Source: Phenylobacterium sp. SCN 70-31
Lineage (GTDB): Bacteria > Pseudomonadota > Alphaproteobacteria > Caulobacterales > Caulobacteraceae
DNA: 64,000 bases
NCBI RefSeq assembly: GCF_001724605.1
Contig: NZ_MEEX01000007.1
Location: 114,560-178,559 of the forward strand
Reading direction: 5' to 3'
The translations under genes and the position numbers were made by a program. A model generated the notes under the pieces. That model did no database searches and was not told where the DNA came from. It saw only the letters and a list, made by a program, of their open reading frames with translations. How positions within the stretch are numbered: the stretch's first letter is position 1; the number at the start of each line of letters is the position of its first letter. Positions 43,726 through 54,741 of the stretch are shown here, piece after piece.

Positions 43726-44727
43726 GTGAAGGTGTCTTCGGTTCGCACGTCTGCCAAGGTGGTTCTCGTCACGGCCGCCTGCGCGCTCGCCCTTTCCGCC
43801 TGCGCCGGAAACAACAAGAAGAACAGGAATCGCCTGGCGTACGAGGAGCGGCCGGTCGAGCTGCTCTACTCGACCGGCGCCGATCGGCTGGATCGCCGCC
43901 AGTGGAATCAGGCGGTGAACTACTTCCAGGAAGTGGAGCGGCAGCATCCCTATTCGGAGTGGTCGCGTCGCGCGATCCTGATGCAGGCCTACGCCCACTA
44001 CCAGGGCAACGATTACGCCGAGGCCATCGGCGACGCCGAGCGGTTCATCCAGCTCTATCCGGGCAACCCCAGCGCGGCCTACGCGCACTACATCAAGGCC
44101 ATCTGCTACTTCGAGCAGATCGTCGACGTGAACCGTGACCAGGCCGCCACGGGCCAGGCCCTGGGGGCGCTGCGCGACGTGGTGCAGCGCTATCCGCGCA
44201 CCGAGTACGCCTCGGACGCCCGACTGAAGATCGACATGGTCAACGACCAGCTCGCCGGCAAGGAGATGACCATCGGCCGCTGGTACCTGCGCAACGGGGA
44301 CACCCTGGCCGCCGCCAACCGGTTCAAGACCGTCATCGACCGCTATCAGACCACCAGCCATACGCCCGAGGCGCTCTATCGCCTCGTCGAGACCTATCTG
44401 ACGCTGGGGCTGATGGAGGAGGCGGGGCGCAACGGCGCGGTGCTGGGGCACAACTATCCGGGCGACCAGTGGTACGCCGACGCCTACAAGCTCCTGACCT
44501 CCCGGGGGCTGCGTCCGGCGACCGAGCCCGAGCCCGGCGGCCGGCGGGGAATTTTCCGCATGCCGTTCACGCGCGACAAGGAGCGGACGATCCAACCTCC
44601 GCAGGCGTCGGACCCGAACGTGGCGGTGGAGGCCAGCCAGAAGTCCGAGATGCGTTCGATCTTCCGGCTGCCGTTCGGCCGGAAGGACGAGCCGCGCCCG
44701 GCGCCTGAGCCCACGCCCGAACCCTGA
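43726..44727 (+). CDS. bamD: outer membrane protein assembly factor BamD
   Basis: A 333-residue lipoprotein of the BAM complex. The signal peptide ends in the lipobox LSAC (Cys about residue 26). Five TPR-like repeats follow, from ELLYSTGADRLDRRQWNQAV to ALYRLVETYLTLGLMEEAGR. The C-terminal 80 residues are Pro-rich and hold two similar segments (GIFRMPFTRDKE and SIFRLPFGRKDE) not present in enterobacterial BamD. The start is GTG at 43726; a second GTG lies two codons on. Confidence 0.93.
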   Translation: MKVSSVRTSAKVVLVTAACALALSACAGNNKKNRNRLAYEERPVELLYSTGADRLDRRQWNQAVNYFQEVERQHPYSEWSRRAILMQAYAHYQGNDYAEAIGDAERFIQLYPGNPSAAYAHYIKAICYFEQIVDVNRDQAATGQALGALRDVVQRYPRTEYASDARLKIDMVNDQLAGKEMTIGRWYLRNGDTLAAANRFKTVIDRYQTTSHTPEALYRLVETYLTLGLMEEAGRNGAVLGHNYPGDQWYADAYKLLTSRGLRPATEPEPGGRRGIFRMPFTRDKERTIQPPQASDPNVAVEASQKSEMRSIFRLPFGRKDEPRPAPEPTPEP

Positions 44728-44788
44728 GGATGGGGCGGCCCGCGGTGGCCTCTTCTTTCGGGGCTGATTCCCGGCGATCCTCCGGCCG

Positions 44789-46504
44789 ATGTTGATCGGA
44801 CTCCAGATCCGCGACGTGGTGCTGATCGAAAGCCTGGACCTGTCCGTCGGTCCGGGCCTGACCGCGCTGACCGGGGAGACCGGCGCGGGCAAGTCGATCA
44901 TCCTGGACGCGCTGGGCCTCGCCACCGGGGCGAGGGGCGACGCCGGCCTCGTACGGCGCGGCGCGGCCCAGGCGGCGGCCACGGCCGTCTTTGCGCCCGC
45001 GCCCAGCCATCCCGTATGGGCGATCCTGGACGACAAGGGCCTGGCCTACGCCCGCGACGAGGATCTGGTCCTGCGCCGCACGCTGAGCGCCGACGGCCGC
45101 AGCCGCGCCTTCGTCAACGACCAGGCGACGGGGGTGGGGGTGCTGAAGGAACTGGGCGAGGCGCTGCTCGAGGTCCACGGCCAGCACGAGACGGTGGGGC
45201 TGCTGGATGCGCGCACGCATCGGCCGCTGCTCGACGCCCATGGCGGCCTGGCGACCGAGGCGGCGGCCGTCGCCGCGGCCTGGCGCGGCTGGCGTGAGGC
45301 CCGTTCGCGGGTCGAAGGGCTGGAGGCCGACGCCGCCCGCTCGGCCGCCGAGATCGAGGACCTGACCTTCCGCCTCTCCGAACTGGACCGTCTGGACCCG
45401 CGGGAGGGCGAGGAGACGCGGCTGGCCGAGGAGCGTGCGATCCTGGGCGCCGCCGAAAAGGCGCTGGCCGACATCGCCGCCGCGCGCGAGGCCTTCGACG
45501 GCCTGGGCGGGCGAACCGCCCAGGCGATCCGCGCCCTGGAGCGGGCGCGCGAGCGCGCGACGACCGCCGGCGCCGCCGCGGACGGCCCGGCCGTGACCCG
45601 CCTGGCCGCCGCCGCCGAGGCCCTCGACCGGGTGCTGGTCGAGGCGGGCGAGGCCGAGGCCGCCGTCGACGCCGCCGCCGCCGCCTTCGATTTCGAGCCC
45701 GACCGGCTGGAAAAGGCCGAGGAACGCCTGTTCGACCTGCGCGGCCTAGCCCGCAAGCTGGGCGTGGCGGTCGAGGCGCTGCCCGGCCTGCGGGTCGAGT
45801 TCGCGGCGCGACTGCGCGCCATCGAGTCGGCGGACGAGACCCTGAAGGCCGCCCGCGCCGACCTGGCGGCGGCCCGCGACGCCTACGCCGCCGCCGCCGC
45901 CGCGCTGTCGTCCGCCCGGCGGGAGGCCGGGGAGGCCCTGGCCGCTGCGGTGATGGCCGAACTCGCGCCGCTCAGGCTGGACAAGGCGCGGTTCCGCGTC
46001 GCCGTCGAGCCGCTGGCCGAGGACCGGGCCGGCCCGGCCGGCCAGGATCGGGTGGCCTTCGAGATCGCCACCAATCCCGGGGCGCCCTTCGGCGATCTGG
46101 GCGCCATCGCCTCGGGCGGAGAGCTGGCGCGCTTCGCCCTGGCGCTGAAGGCGGCCCTGGCCGCCCGCGGCGGCGCGGCGCAGCCTTTGATGATCTTCGA
46201 CGAGGTGGACCAGGGCGTGGGCGGCGCCGTCGCCGACGCCGTCGGCCTGCGCCTCAAACGCCTCGCATCGTCCGAAGGGGGGAAGATGGGGGCTCAGGTC
46301 CTGGTGGTGACCCACAGCCCGCAGGTGGCGGCCCGCGCCGAGGCCCATTGGCGCATCTCCAAGGCCGGCGACGCCGACCGGACACGCACCGCCGTCGAGA
46401 CCCTGTCGTCCGCCGAGCGCGAGGAGGAGATCGCCCGCATGCTCGCCGGCGCCCAGATCACCGACGCCGCCCGCGCCGCCGCCCGCGCGCTGATGGAGGC
46501 GTGA
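44789..46504 (+). CDS. recN: DNA repair protein RecN
   Basis: A 571-residue SMC-like ATPase acting in double-strand-break repair. Walker A is LTGETGAGKSIILDAL (residues 27-42), followed by the long Ala/Glu-rich coiled coil (about 150-350) and the C-terminal ABC half with FGDLGAIASGGELARFALAL (signature) and MIFDEVDQGVGGAVADAVG (Walker B). It follows bamD by 61 bp with no separate SOS box in front, so it is probably read from the bamD promoter; an SOS box lies downstream instead. Confidence 0.97.
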   Translation: MLIGLQIRDVVLIESLDLSVGPGLTALTGETGAGKSIILDALGLATGARGDAGLVRRGAAQAAATAVFAPAPSHPVWAILDDKGLAYARDEDLVLRRTLSADGRSRAFVNDQATGVGVLKELGEALLEVHGQHETVGLLDARTHRPLLDAHGGLATEAAAVAAAWRGWREARSRVEGLEADAARSAAEIEDLTFRLSELDRLDPREGEETRLAEERAILGAAEKALADIAAAREAFDGLGGRTAQAIRALERARERATTAGAAADGPAVTRLAAAAEALDRVLVEAGEAEAAVDAAAAAFDFEPDRLEKAEERLFDLRGLARKLGVAVEALPGLRVEFAARLRAIESADETLKAARADLAAARDAYAAAAAALSSARREAGEALAAAVMAELAPLRLDKARFRVAVEPLAEDRAGPAGQDRVAFEIATNPGAPFGDLGAIASGGELARFALALKAALAARGGAAQPLMIFDEVDQGVGGAVADAVGLRLKRLASSEGGKMGAQVLVVTHSPQVAARAEAHWRISKAGDADRTRTAVETLSSAEREEEIARMLAGAQITDAARAAARALMEA

Positions 46505-48946
<2,442 letters not shown>

Positions 48947-48950
48947 GCCG

Positions 48951-50126
48951 TTGGGCGTTCCGGCGTCGGACCGGCTGCGGATCGGCTTCGACCGGCTGCG
49001 CTGCAACCTGCTGAACCTGGCCGAACTGATCTTCCTGGGCGTCCTGGCCGAGGCTCCGGACGAGCCCACGGCGCTGCGCCTGCTGGGCGTGACCCGGGCG
49101 AAGATGGGGCGGCCGGGCGCCGTGGACCATCTGAAGGCGGCTGCGGCCGCCGCGCCGGATGTCGAGGTGATCTGGAGCGACCTAGCCGTGGCGCTGCGTG
49201 ACACCGGTGACGCGGCGGGCGCCGCCGAGGCCTACGCTCGGACGCTGGCGCTCCGCGACCCGGCCGCCGGGACCCTTCCGCCGCTGGCCACGCTGTCGTT
49301 CGCCGCCGAGCGCGACGCGCACAGGTTCGAGCTGGCCGACTATCCGTATGTGGCGACCGTACGCCACGGCGCGGGCCGGCCGCCGCACGCCGCCCTGACC
49401 GCGATCCTGGAAGCCGGGCGGGCGCGCTACGCCGGACTGCTCGCCGCCATCGGCGAACTCGCGCCGTACTTCGGCGAGGTCCCGATGGGCGGGCGCTACG
49501 AGTCGGACGATCCGTTCTGGCTGAACGCCTGGTTCCCGGCGCTGGACGGGATGGCCCTGACCGCCATGCTCAAGGCCCATGCGCCTGCCCGGTTCGTCGA
49601 GATCGGGTCGGGCGTCTCGACCAAGTTCGCCCGGCGGGCGGTTCGCCACCTCGGCCTGCGCACCCGGCTGATCTCGATCGACCCCCAGCCGCGCAACCAG
49701 ATCGACCGACTGTGCGATCAGGTGATCCGCAAGCCGCTGGAACAGTGCGACCCGGCGCTGTTCGACGTGTTGCAGCCGGGGGACATCCTCTTCCTCGACA
49801 GCTCGCATCGCGCCTTCCAGGGGTCGGACGTGACCGTGTTCTTCACCGAGATCCTGCCGCGCCTGAAGCCCGGCGTGATCGTGCAGGTTCACGACGTCTA
49901 CCTGCCCGAGGACTACATCTCGGGCCACCTGCGGCAGCTCTGGAACGAACAGTACCTGCTGGCGACGGCGCTGCTGTTCGGCCCCGACCGGTTCGAGGTG
50001 CTGTTTCCGGCCTGGTGGGTGGGGCGCGACCCCGACCTGCGGGCCCAGGCGAGGGCGGCGGTGGGGCATGGGCCGTTGGCCGGCCTCGATCCCTACGGCG
50101 CCTCGTTCTGGCTGCGGATGCGGTAG
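48951..50126 (+). CDS. TPR-containing class I SAM methyltransferase
   Basis: A 391-residue protein. Residues about 18-105 form TPR-like helices (LNLAELIFLGVLAEAPDEPT, then AAGAAEAYARTLALRDP). The C-terminal half is a Methyltransf_24-type domain with PARFVEIGSGVSTKFARRAV (SAM site, about residues 202-221), LISIDPQPRNQIDRL and ILFLDSSHRAFQGSD (about 277-291). The start is TTG at 48951, 4 bp after the ligA stop, so translation is coupled. The target is unknown; related proteins modify sugars or polysaccharides. Confidence 0.8.
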   Translation: MGVPASDRLRIGFDRLRCNLLNLAELIFLGVLAEAPDEPTALRLLGVTRAKMGRPGAVDHLKAAAAAAPDVEVIWSDLAVALRDTGDAAGAAEAYARTLALRDPAAGTLPPLATLSFAAERDAHRFELADYPYVATVRHGAGRPPHAALTAILEAGRARYAGLLAAIGELAPYFGEVPMGGRYESDDPFWLNAWFPALDGMALTAMLKAHAPARFVEIGSGVSTKFARRAVRHLGLRTRLISIDPQPRNQIDRLCDQVIRKPLEQCDPALFDVLQPGDILFLDSSHRAFQGSDVTVFFTEILPRLKPGVIVQVHDVYLPEDYISGHLRQLWNEQYLLATALLFGPDRFEVLFPAWWVGRDPDLRAQARAAVGHGPLAGLDPYGASFWLRMR

Positions 50127-50966
50127 TCAGCCCGGATTGCGGGCTGTCACGATCCAGGTGGCGGAGTCGAGCTTGACCCCGTCGGGGCCGTCGTGGGCGG
50201 CCAGGGCGGCGCGCACGGCGTCGATGACGGCCTCGCGCTTCTCGGGATGCTCGCGCAGGGCGCCGCCCAGGACCCCGATCTTCAGGGCGACCTCCAGCGC
50301 GGCGTCCAGGTCGCCGGCGCCGATCTTCTCGTCATGCGGCGTGACGGCGACGTCCGCGAAGCCGGCCGAATCCAGGATGCCGCGCACCCGCTCGGGATCG
50401 GCGAAGGCGAAGGGACCCGGCGCGCCGGGCTGAGGCGGCTGGGGCGGGGGAAAGAGGTGCTGCACCGACGCCATCGGCAGGGTGAAGGCCGGGTTCTCGG
50501 CCGGCGCGCGCCAGCAGACGAAGCCCAGCCGCCCGCCGGGTCCGAGCGCGCGCCGCAGGTTGGCGAAGGCGCGCGGCGGATCGGAGAAGAACATCACGCC
50601 GAACCGCGAGAAGACGACGTCGAAGCCGGCCGTCTCCAGCGGATGTGTCTGGGCGTCGGCCTCCAGGAACGCGACGCCGGCGTGGCCCGCCGACCGGGCG
50701 CGGGCGACGTCGAGCAGCGGCATGGAGATATCAACGCCCAGCACCGAGCCTTCGGGGGCCACGGCGTCGGCGAGCGCCAGCGTGGTCGCGCCCGCGCCGC
50801 AGCCCACGTCCAGGACCCGCTCGCCCGGCCGGAGCGCGAGGGCGGCCATGACGCGCCGGCCGAGCGGTTCGAGCTGGCGGTCCATCGGGCTCTGCATGGC
50901 CGCCCAGGTGGGGCCGGCCTGTTCGTTCCAGTAGGCCGCCTGCTGGACGTTGGCGATCTCCGACAT
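50127..50966 (-). CDS. class I SAM-dependent methyltransferase
   Basis: A 279-residue UbiE/COQ5-like methyltransferase. Motif I is [20 protein letters not shown] (about residues 51-70), followed by VLGVDISMPLLDVAR, FLEADAQTHPL and FDVVFSRFGVMFFSDPPRAF. The ATG at 50966 overlaps the pepP stop by one base (TGATG), so the two genes are translationally coupled. Methyl acceptor unknown. Confidence 0.88.
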   Translation of the reverse strand: MSEIANVQQAAYWNEQAGPTWAAMQSPMDRQLEPLGRRVMAALALRPGERVLDVGCGAGATTLALADAVAPEGSVLGVDISMPLLDVARARSAGHAGVAFLEADAQTHPLETAGFDVVFSRFGVMFFSDPPRAFANLRRALGPGGRLGFVCWRAPAENPAFTLPMASVQHLFPPPQPPQPGAPGPFAFADPERVRGILDSAGFADVAVTPHDEKIGAGDLDAALEVALKIGVLGGALREHPEKREAVIDAVRAALAAHDGPDGVKLDSATWIVTARNPG

Positions 50967-52789
50967 CAGATCGCCTCCGTGACCTGGTCGAGCCAGGCCC
51001 GCACATCGGGTTCGAGCTGCGGGCCGATCACCTCGCGGACCCGGGCGTGATAGGCGTCGAGCTGGGCGCGCTCGTCGGCGCTGAGCAGATCGCGGTCGAT
51101 CAGGCGACGGTCGATCGGCGCCAGCGTCAACGTCTCGAAGCCGTGCATGGGGCGCTCGCCGCCCGGGATCGGTTCGGCCGGCGTCACCACCTGGAGGTTC
51201 TCGATGCGGATGCCGTAGGCGCCTTCCTTGTAGTAGCCGGGCTCGTTCGATAGGATCATGCCGGGCTTCAGGGCCACGCTGTTGGGCGCCTTCGAGATCC
51301 GCTGCGGGCCTTCGTGGACGCCCAGATAGCTGCCGACGCCGTGGCCGGTGCCGTGATCGTAGTCTAGGCCGTGCATCCAGAGCGCATGACGGGCCAGGGC
51401 GTCCAGGGCCGAGCCGGTCGTGCCGGCGGGAAACCGAACGGCGGCCAGGGCCAGGTGCCCCTTGAGCACCAGCGTGAAGCGTTGACGCATCTCGGCCGTC
51501 GGCTGCCCGATGGCGACGGTGCGGGTGACGTCGGTGGTGCCGTCCAGGTACTGGGCGCCCGAGTCCACCAGCAGCAGGGAGCCCGCTTCGGCCCGCTTGT
51601 TCAGACGCTCGGTGGGCCGGTAGTGAACGATGGCGCCGTTCGCGGCGGCGCCCGCGATGGTGTCGAACGACAGGTCCTTCAGCGCCCCGGTGGCCTCGCG
51701 GAAGCCTTCCAGCTTGCGGACCGCCGAGATCTCGTCGGGCGGGTTGGTCTGGCCCTCGGTGGCCAGCCAATGGAGGAAGCGGGTCAGCGCCGCGCCGTCG
51801 CGGGCGTGGGCGCGCCGGGTCCCCTCGATCTCGACGGTGTTCTTGCAGGCGCGGGGCAGGGCGCAGGGGTCCTCGCCCCGGATCACCTTCGCCCCGGCCG
51901 CCTGGAGCGTGTCGAAGTACCAGGCCGAGGACTGGGCCGGATCGACCAGCACCGAGCGGCCCTTCAATTCCGCCAGGGCGGCGGGAAGGTCTTCGGGCGT
52001 TTCGAGACGGACCTGGTTGCCCAGCCAGGCGGGCAGCTCGGGCGTGACCTTGGCGGGGTCGAGGAAGAGGCGGGCCGAGCCGTCCTTCGAGAGGATGGCC
52101 TGGCCCAGCGGCAGGGGCGAGCGGATAACGTCGCCGCCGCGCACGTTGAACAGCCAGGCGATGGAGGCGGGCGCGGTCAGCACCGCGGCGTCCGCGCCCC
52201 GGCCGGCGACAGCGGCGCCCACGCGGGCGCGCTTGGCGGCGGAGTCCTCGCCCGAGAACTCGGCCGGATGGGGAACCACGGCGGCGGCCGGCTGAGCCGG
52301 ACGCTCGGCGCCCCAGGCGAGGTCGAGCGGATTGTCGTTCACGGGGGTCAGCTCCGCGCCGGCCTTGGCGGCCGCGGCCCTGAGCTGGGCCAGGGCGTCG
52401 GGGCTGTGCAGGCGCGGGTCGTAGCCGATCTTCTGTCCGCGGGCGGTCGCGGCTTCGAGATAGGCCGGCACGCCGCCCTCCACCAGGTCGCGAATCTCGA
52501 ACAGGCCGGCGTCGACCTGGTCGCGGACCTGGAGGGTGTAGCGGCCGTCGACGAAGACCGCGGCCTTGTCCTTCAGGATCACCGCCGCGCCGGCCGATCC
52601 GGTGAAGCCGGTGGCCCAGGCCAGGCGGTCGTTGGCGGCGGGCAGGTACTCGTTCTGGTGCTCGTCCTCGTGGGGGACGAGGAAGCCGTCCAGGCCCTGG
52701 CGGGCCATCGCCTCGCGGATCAGGGGGACGTGGCGCGGGCCGAACGAGCGGTCGGTGGTCTCATCGAAGGTCTGGCGCATGGGGCGCAT
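50966..52789 (-). CDS. pepP: M24 family aminopeptidase P
   Basis: A 607-residue Xaa-Pro aminopeptidase with three creatinase-like domains, as in the eukaryotic-type large APP. Metal ligands are in LLLVDSGAQYLDGTTDVTRT (two Asp), DHGTGHGVGSYLGVHEGP (His), SNEPGYYKEGAYGIRIEN (Glu) and the final Glu in MHGFETLTLAP. No signal peptide is present, so it is cytosolic and removes N-terminal residues before Pro. Two Met, at 52789 and 52780, are possible starts. Confidence 0.93.
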   Translation of the reverse strand: MRPMRQTFDETTDRSFGPRHVPLIREAMARQGLDGFLVPHEDEHQNEYLPAANDRLAWATGFTGSAGAAVILKDKAAVFVDGRYTLQVRDQVDAGLFEIRDLVEGGVPAYLEAATARGQKIGYDPRLHSPDALAQLRAAAAKAGAELTPVNDNPLDLAWGAERPAQPAAAVVPHPAEFSGEDSAAKRARVGAAVAGRGADAAVLTAPASIAWLFNVRGGDVIRSPLPLGQAILSKDGSARLFLDPAKVTPELPAWLGNQVRLETPEDLPAALAELKGRSVLVDPAQSSAWYFDTLQAAGAKVIRGEDPCALPRACKNTVEIEGTRRAHARDGAALTRFLHWLATEGQTNPPDEISAVRKLEGFREATGALKDLSFDTIAGAAANGAIVHYRPTERLNKRAEAGSLLLVDSGAQYLDGTTDVTRTVAIGQPTAEMRQRFTLVLKGHLALAAVRFPAGTTGSALDALARHALWMHGLDYDHGTGHGVGSYLGVHEGPQRISKAPNSVALKPGMILSNEPGYYKEGAYGIRIENLQVVTPAEPIPGGERPMHGFETLTLAPIDRRLIDRDLLSADERAQLDAYHARVREVIGPQLEPDVRAWLDQVTEAI

Positions 52790-52869
52790 GTAAGCGCTTC
52801 CGTCCCGTGCGGCAAAGGGCGCCGGCGCGTGCGGTTTGACCCTCGGCGGCGGAGGGCGTAGCGGGGCGC

Positions 52870-53214
52870 ATGGACAAGACCGATCGCCGCCAGGCCGTCC
52901 GCGACTTCAAGGAGCGCAGGACCGACGCGGGAATCTACGCCGTCCGGTGCGGGCCGACGGGGGAGACGTGGGTGGCGGGCAGCCGCAACATCGACGCCCA
53001 GCAGAACAGCCTCTGGTTCGGGCTGAGGTCCGGCGGCCATCCCAACAAGGCCATGCAGCAGGCCTGGAACGCCCACGGCGCCGAGGCCTTCGCCTTCGAG
53101 GTGCTGGAGCGGATCGAGGCCGGAGACTTCACCGCCCTGGGTCTTGCCGACCACGTGAAGGCGCGAGAGCGTCACTGGCTGGCGGACCTGGACGCGAAGA
53201 AGGCGGTCGGCTGA
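52870..53214 (+). CDS. GIY-YIG-family protein
   Basis: A 114-residue protein of the short alphaproteobacterial GIY-YIG group. The GIY part is AGIYAVRC (residues 20-27) and the second part is WVAGSRNIDAQQNSLWFGLR (about 34-53), where YIG is replaced by AGS. HPNKAMQQAWNAHGAEAFAF follows, with the Glu in EVLERI. Nuclease activity is uncertain because the canonical Tyr is missing. It stands alone between pepP and prmA on the opposite strand. Confidence 0.75.
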   Translation: MDKTDRRQAVRDFKERRTDAGIYAVRCGPTGETWVAGSRNIDAQQNSLWFGLRSGGHPNKAMQQAWNAHGAEAFAFEVLERIEAGDFTALGLADHVKARERHWLADLDAKKAVG

Positions 53215-53230
53215 TCGAGACAGGTCCGGT

Positions 53231-54097
53231 TCAGGGCCGGCGCAGCACCAGCGTGGCCCAGGCGTCGCGATGGAGGCGACGCACCAGGCGGAAGCCTTTC
53301 GACGTATAGGCGGCCAGCACCCGGCGTTCCTGGGTGCGCAGCAGGCCCGAGAGGATGGTCAGGCCGCCGGGCTTCAGCGCCTGCTTGATGTCCTGCGAGA
53401 GGGCCACCAGCGGCGGGGCCAGGATGTTGGCGAAGACGAGGTCGTAGGGGCCGTCCAGCCGGACCCGCGGGTCGTTCAGGCCGAAGGCGTGGACGAAGCG
53501 GGCGTCGGCGGTGTTCAGCGTGGCGTTCTCGTTGGCGATGCGGACCGAGACCCGGTCGATGTCGGTGCCGACGGCGACGGTCGAGCCGGTGCGCGCGGCG
53601 GCGATGGCCAGGACGCCGGTGCCGCAGCCCACGTCGAGCACGCGCGGAAAGCGCCGGCGCTTGAGCAGTTCGTCGAAGGCCAGGAGGCAGCCGACGGTGG
53701 TGCCGTGGTGGCCCGTGCCGAAGGCGGCGCCGGCCTCGATTCGCAGATTCACCGTGCTGGCGGGGGCCAGCCCGCGGTCGTGGGCGCCGTACACGAAGAA
53801 GCGGCCCGCACGCACCGGCGGCAGGCCCGACAGGGCGAGGGCCAGCCAGTCGGCGTCGGCCAGGACCTCGGTCGTCACGCGCAGGCCGGGATGGCCGGCG
53901 AGCACGGCGCGCACCGCCTCTGCTTCCGAGTCGAGCGTGGGGAAGGCGTCGATGCGCCAGACGTCGCGGTCCTCGTCCTCTTCCAGGATGGAGAAGGTCA
54001 GCGCTTCGGTCTCGGGCGTCGCCTCGAGGACGGCCGCGGCGGTCTCGGCGATCGCGCGGGGTCCGCGGGCGATGATCTGGATGGCGTCGTCGCTCAT
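53231..54097 (-). CDS. prmA: 50S ribosomal protein L11 methyltransferase
   Basis: A 288-residue SAM-dependent enzyme that trimethylates ribosomal protein L11. It has an N-terminal substrate-binding half followed by [20 protein letters not shown] (about residues 122-141), [19 protein letters not shown] (SAM site, about 152-170), [19 protein letters not shown] and [14 protein letters not shown]. The AFGTGHH.TT signature is specific to PrmA. It is last of the minus-strand run uvrD, hypothetical, prmA. Confidence 0.95.
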   Translation of the reverse strand: MSDDAIQIIARGPRAIAETAAAVLEATPETEALTFSILEEDEDRDVWRIDAFPTLDSEAEAVRAVLAGHPGLRVTTEVLADADWLALALSGLPPVRAGRFFVYGAHDRGLAPASTVNLRIEAGAAFGTGHHGTTVGCLLAFDELLKRRRFPRVLDVGCGTGVLAIAAARTGSTVAVGTDIDRVSVRIANENATLNTADARFVHAFGLNDPRVRLDGPYDLVFANILAPPLVALSQDIKQALKPGGLTILSGLLRTQERRVLAAYTSKGFRLVRRLHRDAWATLVLRRP

Positions 54098-54141
54098 GGG
54101 CGCGAGGCTCTAGCGGGGAAGCGGCGCGAAGGCGAGACCGT

Positions 54142-54672
54142 TCAGAGCGGCGAGACGTCGCTTTCGGGCGGTGACGGCGGCGCGGGCAGGTCGGCCGTGT
54201 TCCAGGCGCCGCCCTCCCGGGAGGGGTAGTGGGGCGCCGGCCTCGGCTCGTCGGCCCAGCGCGCGCGGGCGACGGCGGGGGCCTCGTAGGCCATCACGTC
54301 CGAGGCGTATTCGCTCGCGGCCTCGGCATCCGGATCGCCCGGCGCCGCGTCGTCGTGACCGTCGAGGGCCAGGAAGGTGTCGGCCGGCGGCTTCAGGCTG
54401 TCGGTGCCGACCACGTGATCGGGAAGCGTCCCACGATAGACCGCCACGCCGGGATCGGGGGCTTGCACATAGCTGCGGGGACCGCCGCCCGAGATGAGTT
54501 GCTGGGGGCCTTCCAGGGGCTCTTCGTCCAGATTGGGCTTGAGGGTCGCGCCGAGCGCCAGCCCCGCCGCCGCGGCCAGGGCGACCCCGGCGAGCAGGCG
54601 GCGCGTATCAGGGCTGCGGAGAAGCGGGGGCATCAGCGGAGATACGTGCGAGGCGGCAGATGGTTGCGCCAT
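54142..54672 (-). CDS. single-pass membrane protein of unknown function
   Basis: A 176-residue protein with one transmembrane helix at about residues 25-43 (LLAGVALAAAAGLALGATL) after a short basic N-terminus. A periplasmic Pro/Asp/Glu-rich tail follows without recognised domains (SYVQAPDPGVAVYRGTLPDH, DTFLALDGHDDAAPGD). The start is ATG at 54672 with TAGGAGA 4-9 bases upstream. It lies between uvrD and prmA, 69 and 44 bp from them, so it is probably co-transcribed. Confidence 0.7.
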   Translation of the reverse strand: MAQPSAASHVSPLMPPLLRSPDTRRLLAGVALAAAAGLALGATLKPNLDEEPLEGPQQLISGGGPRSYVQAPDPGVAVYRGTLPDHVVGTDSLKPPADTFLALDGHDDAAPGDPDAEAASEYASDVMAYEAPAVARARWADEPRPAPHYPSREGGAWNTADLPAPPSPPESDVSPL

Positions 54673-54741
54673 TCTTCTCCTAGCTCGTCCTGGCCGGGCT
54701 TGTCCCAGATGTCCGGGCGCGCGGACGACCAGAGACCGGCT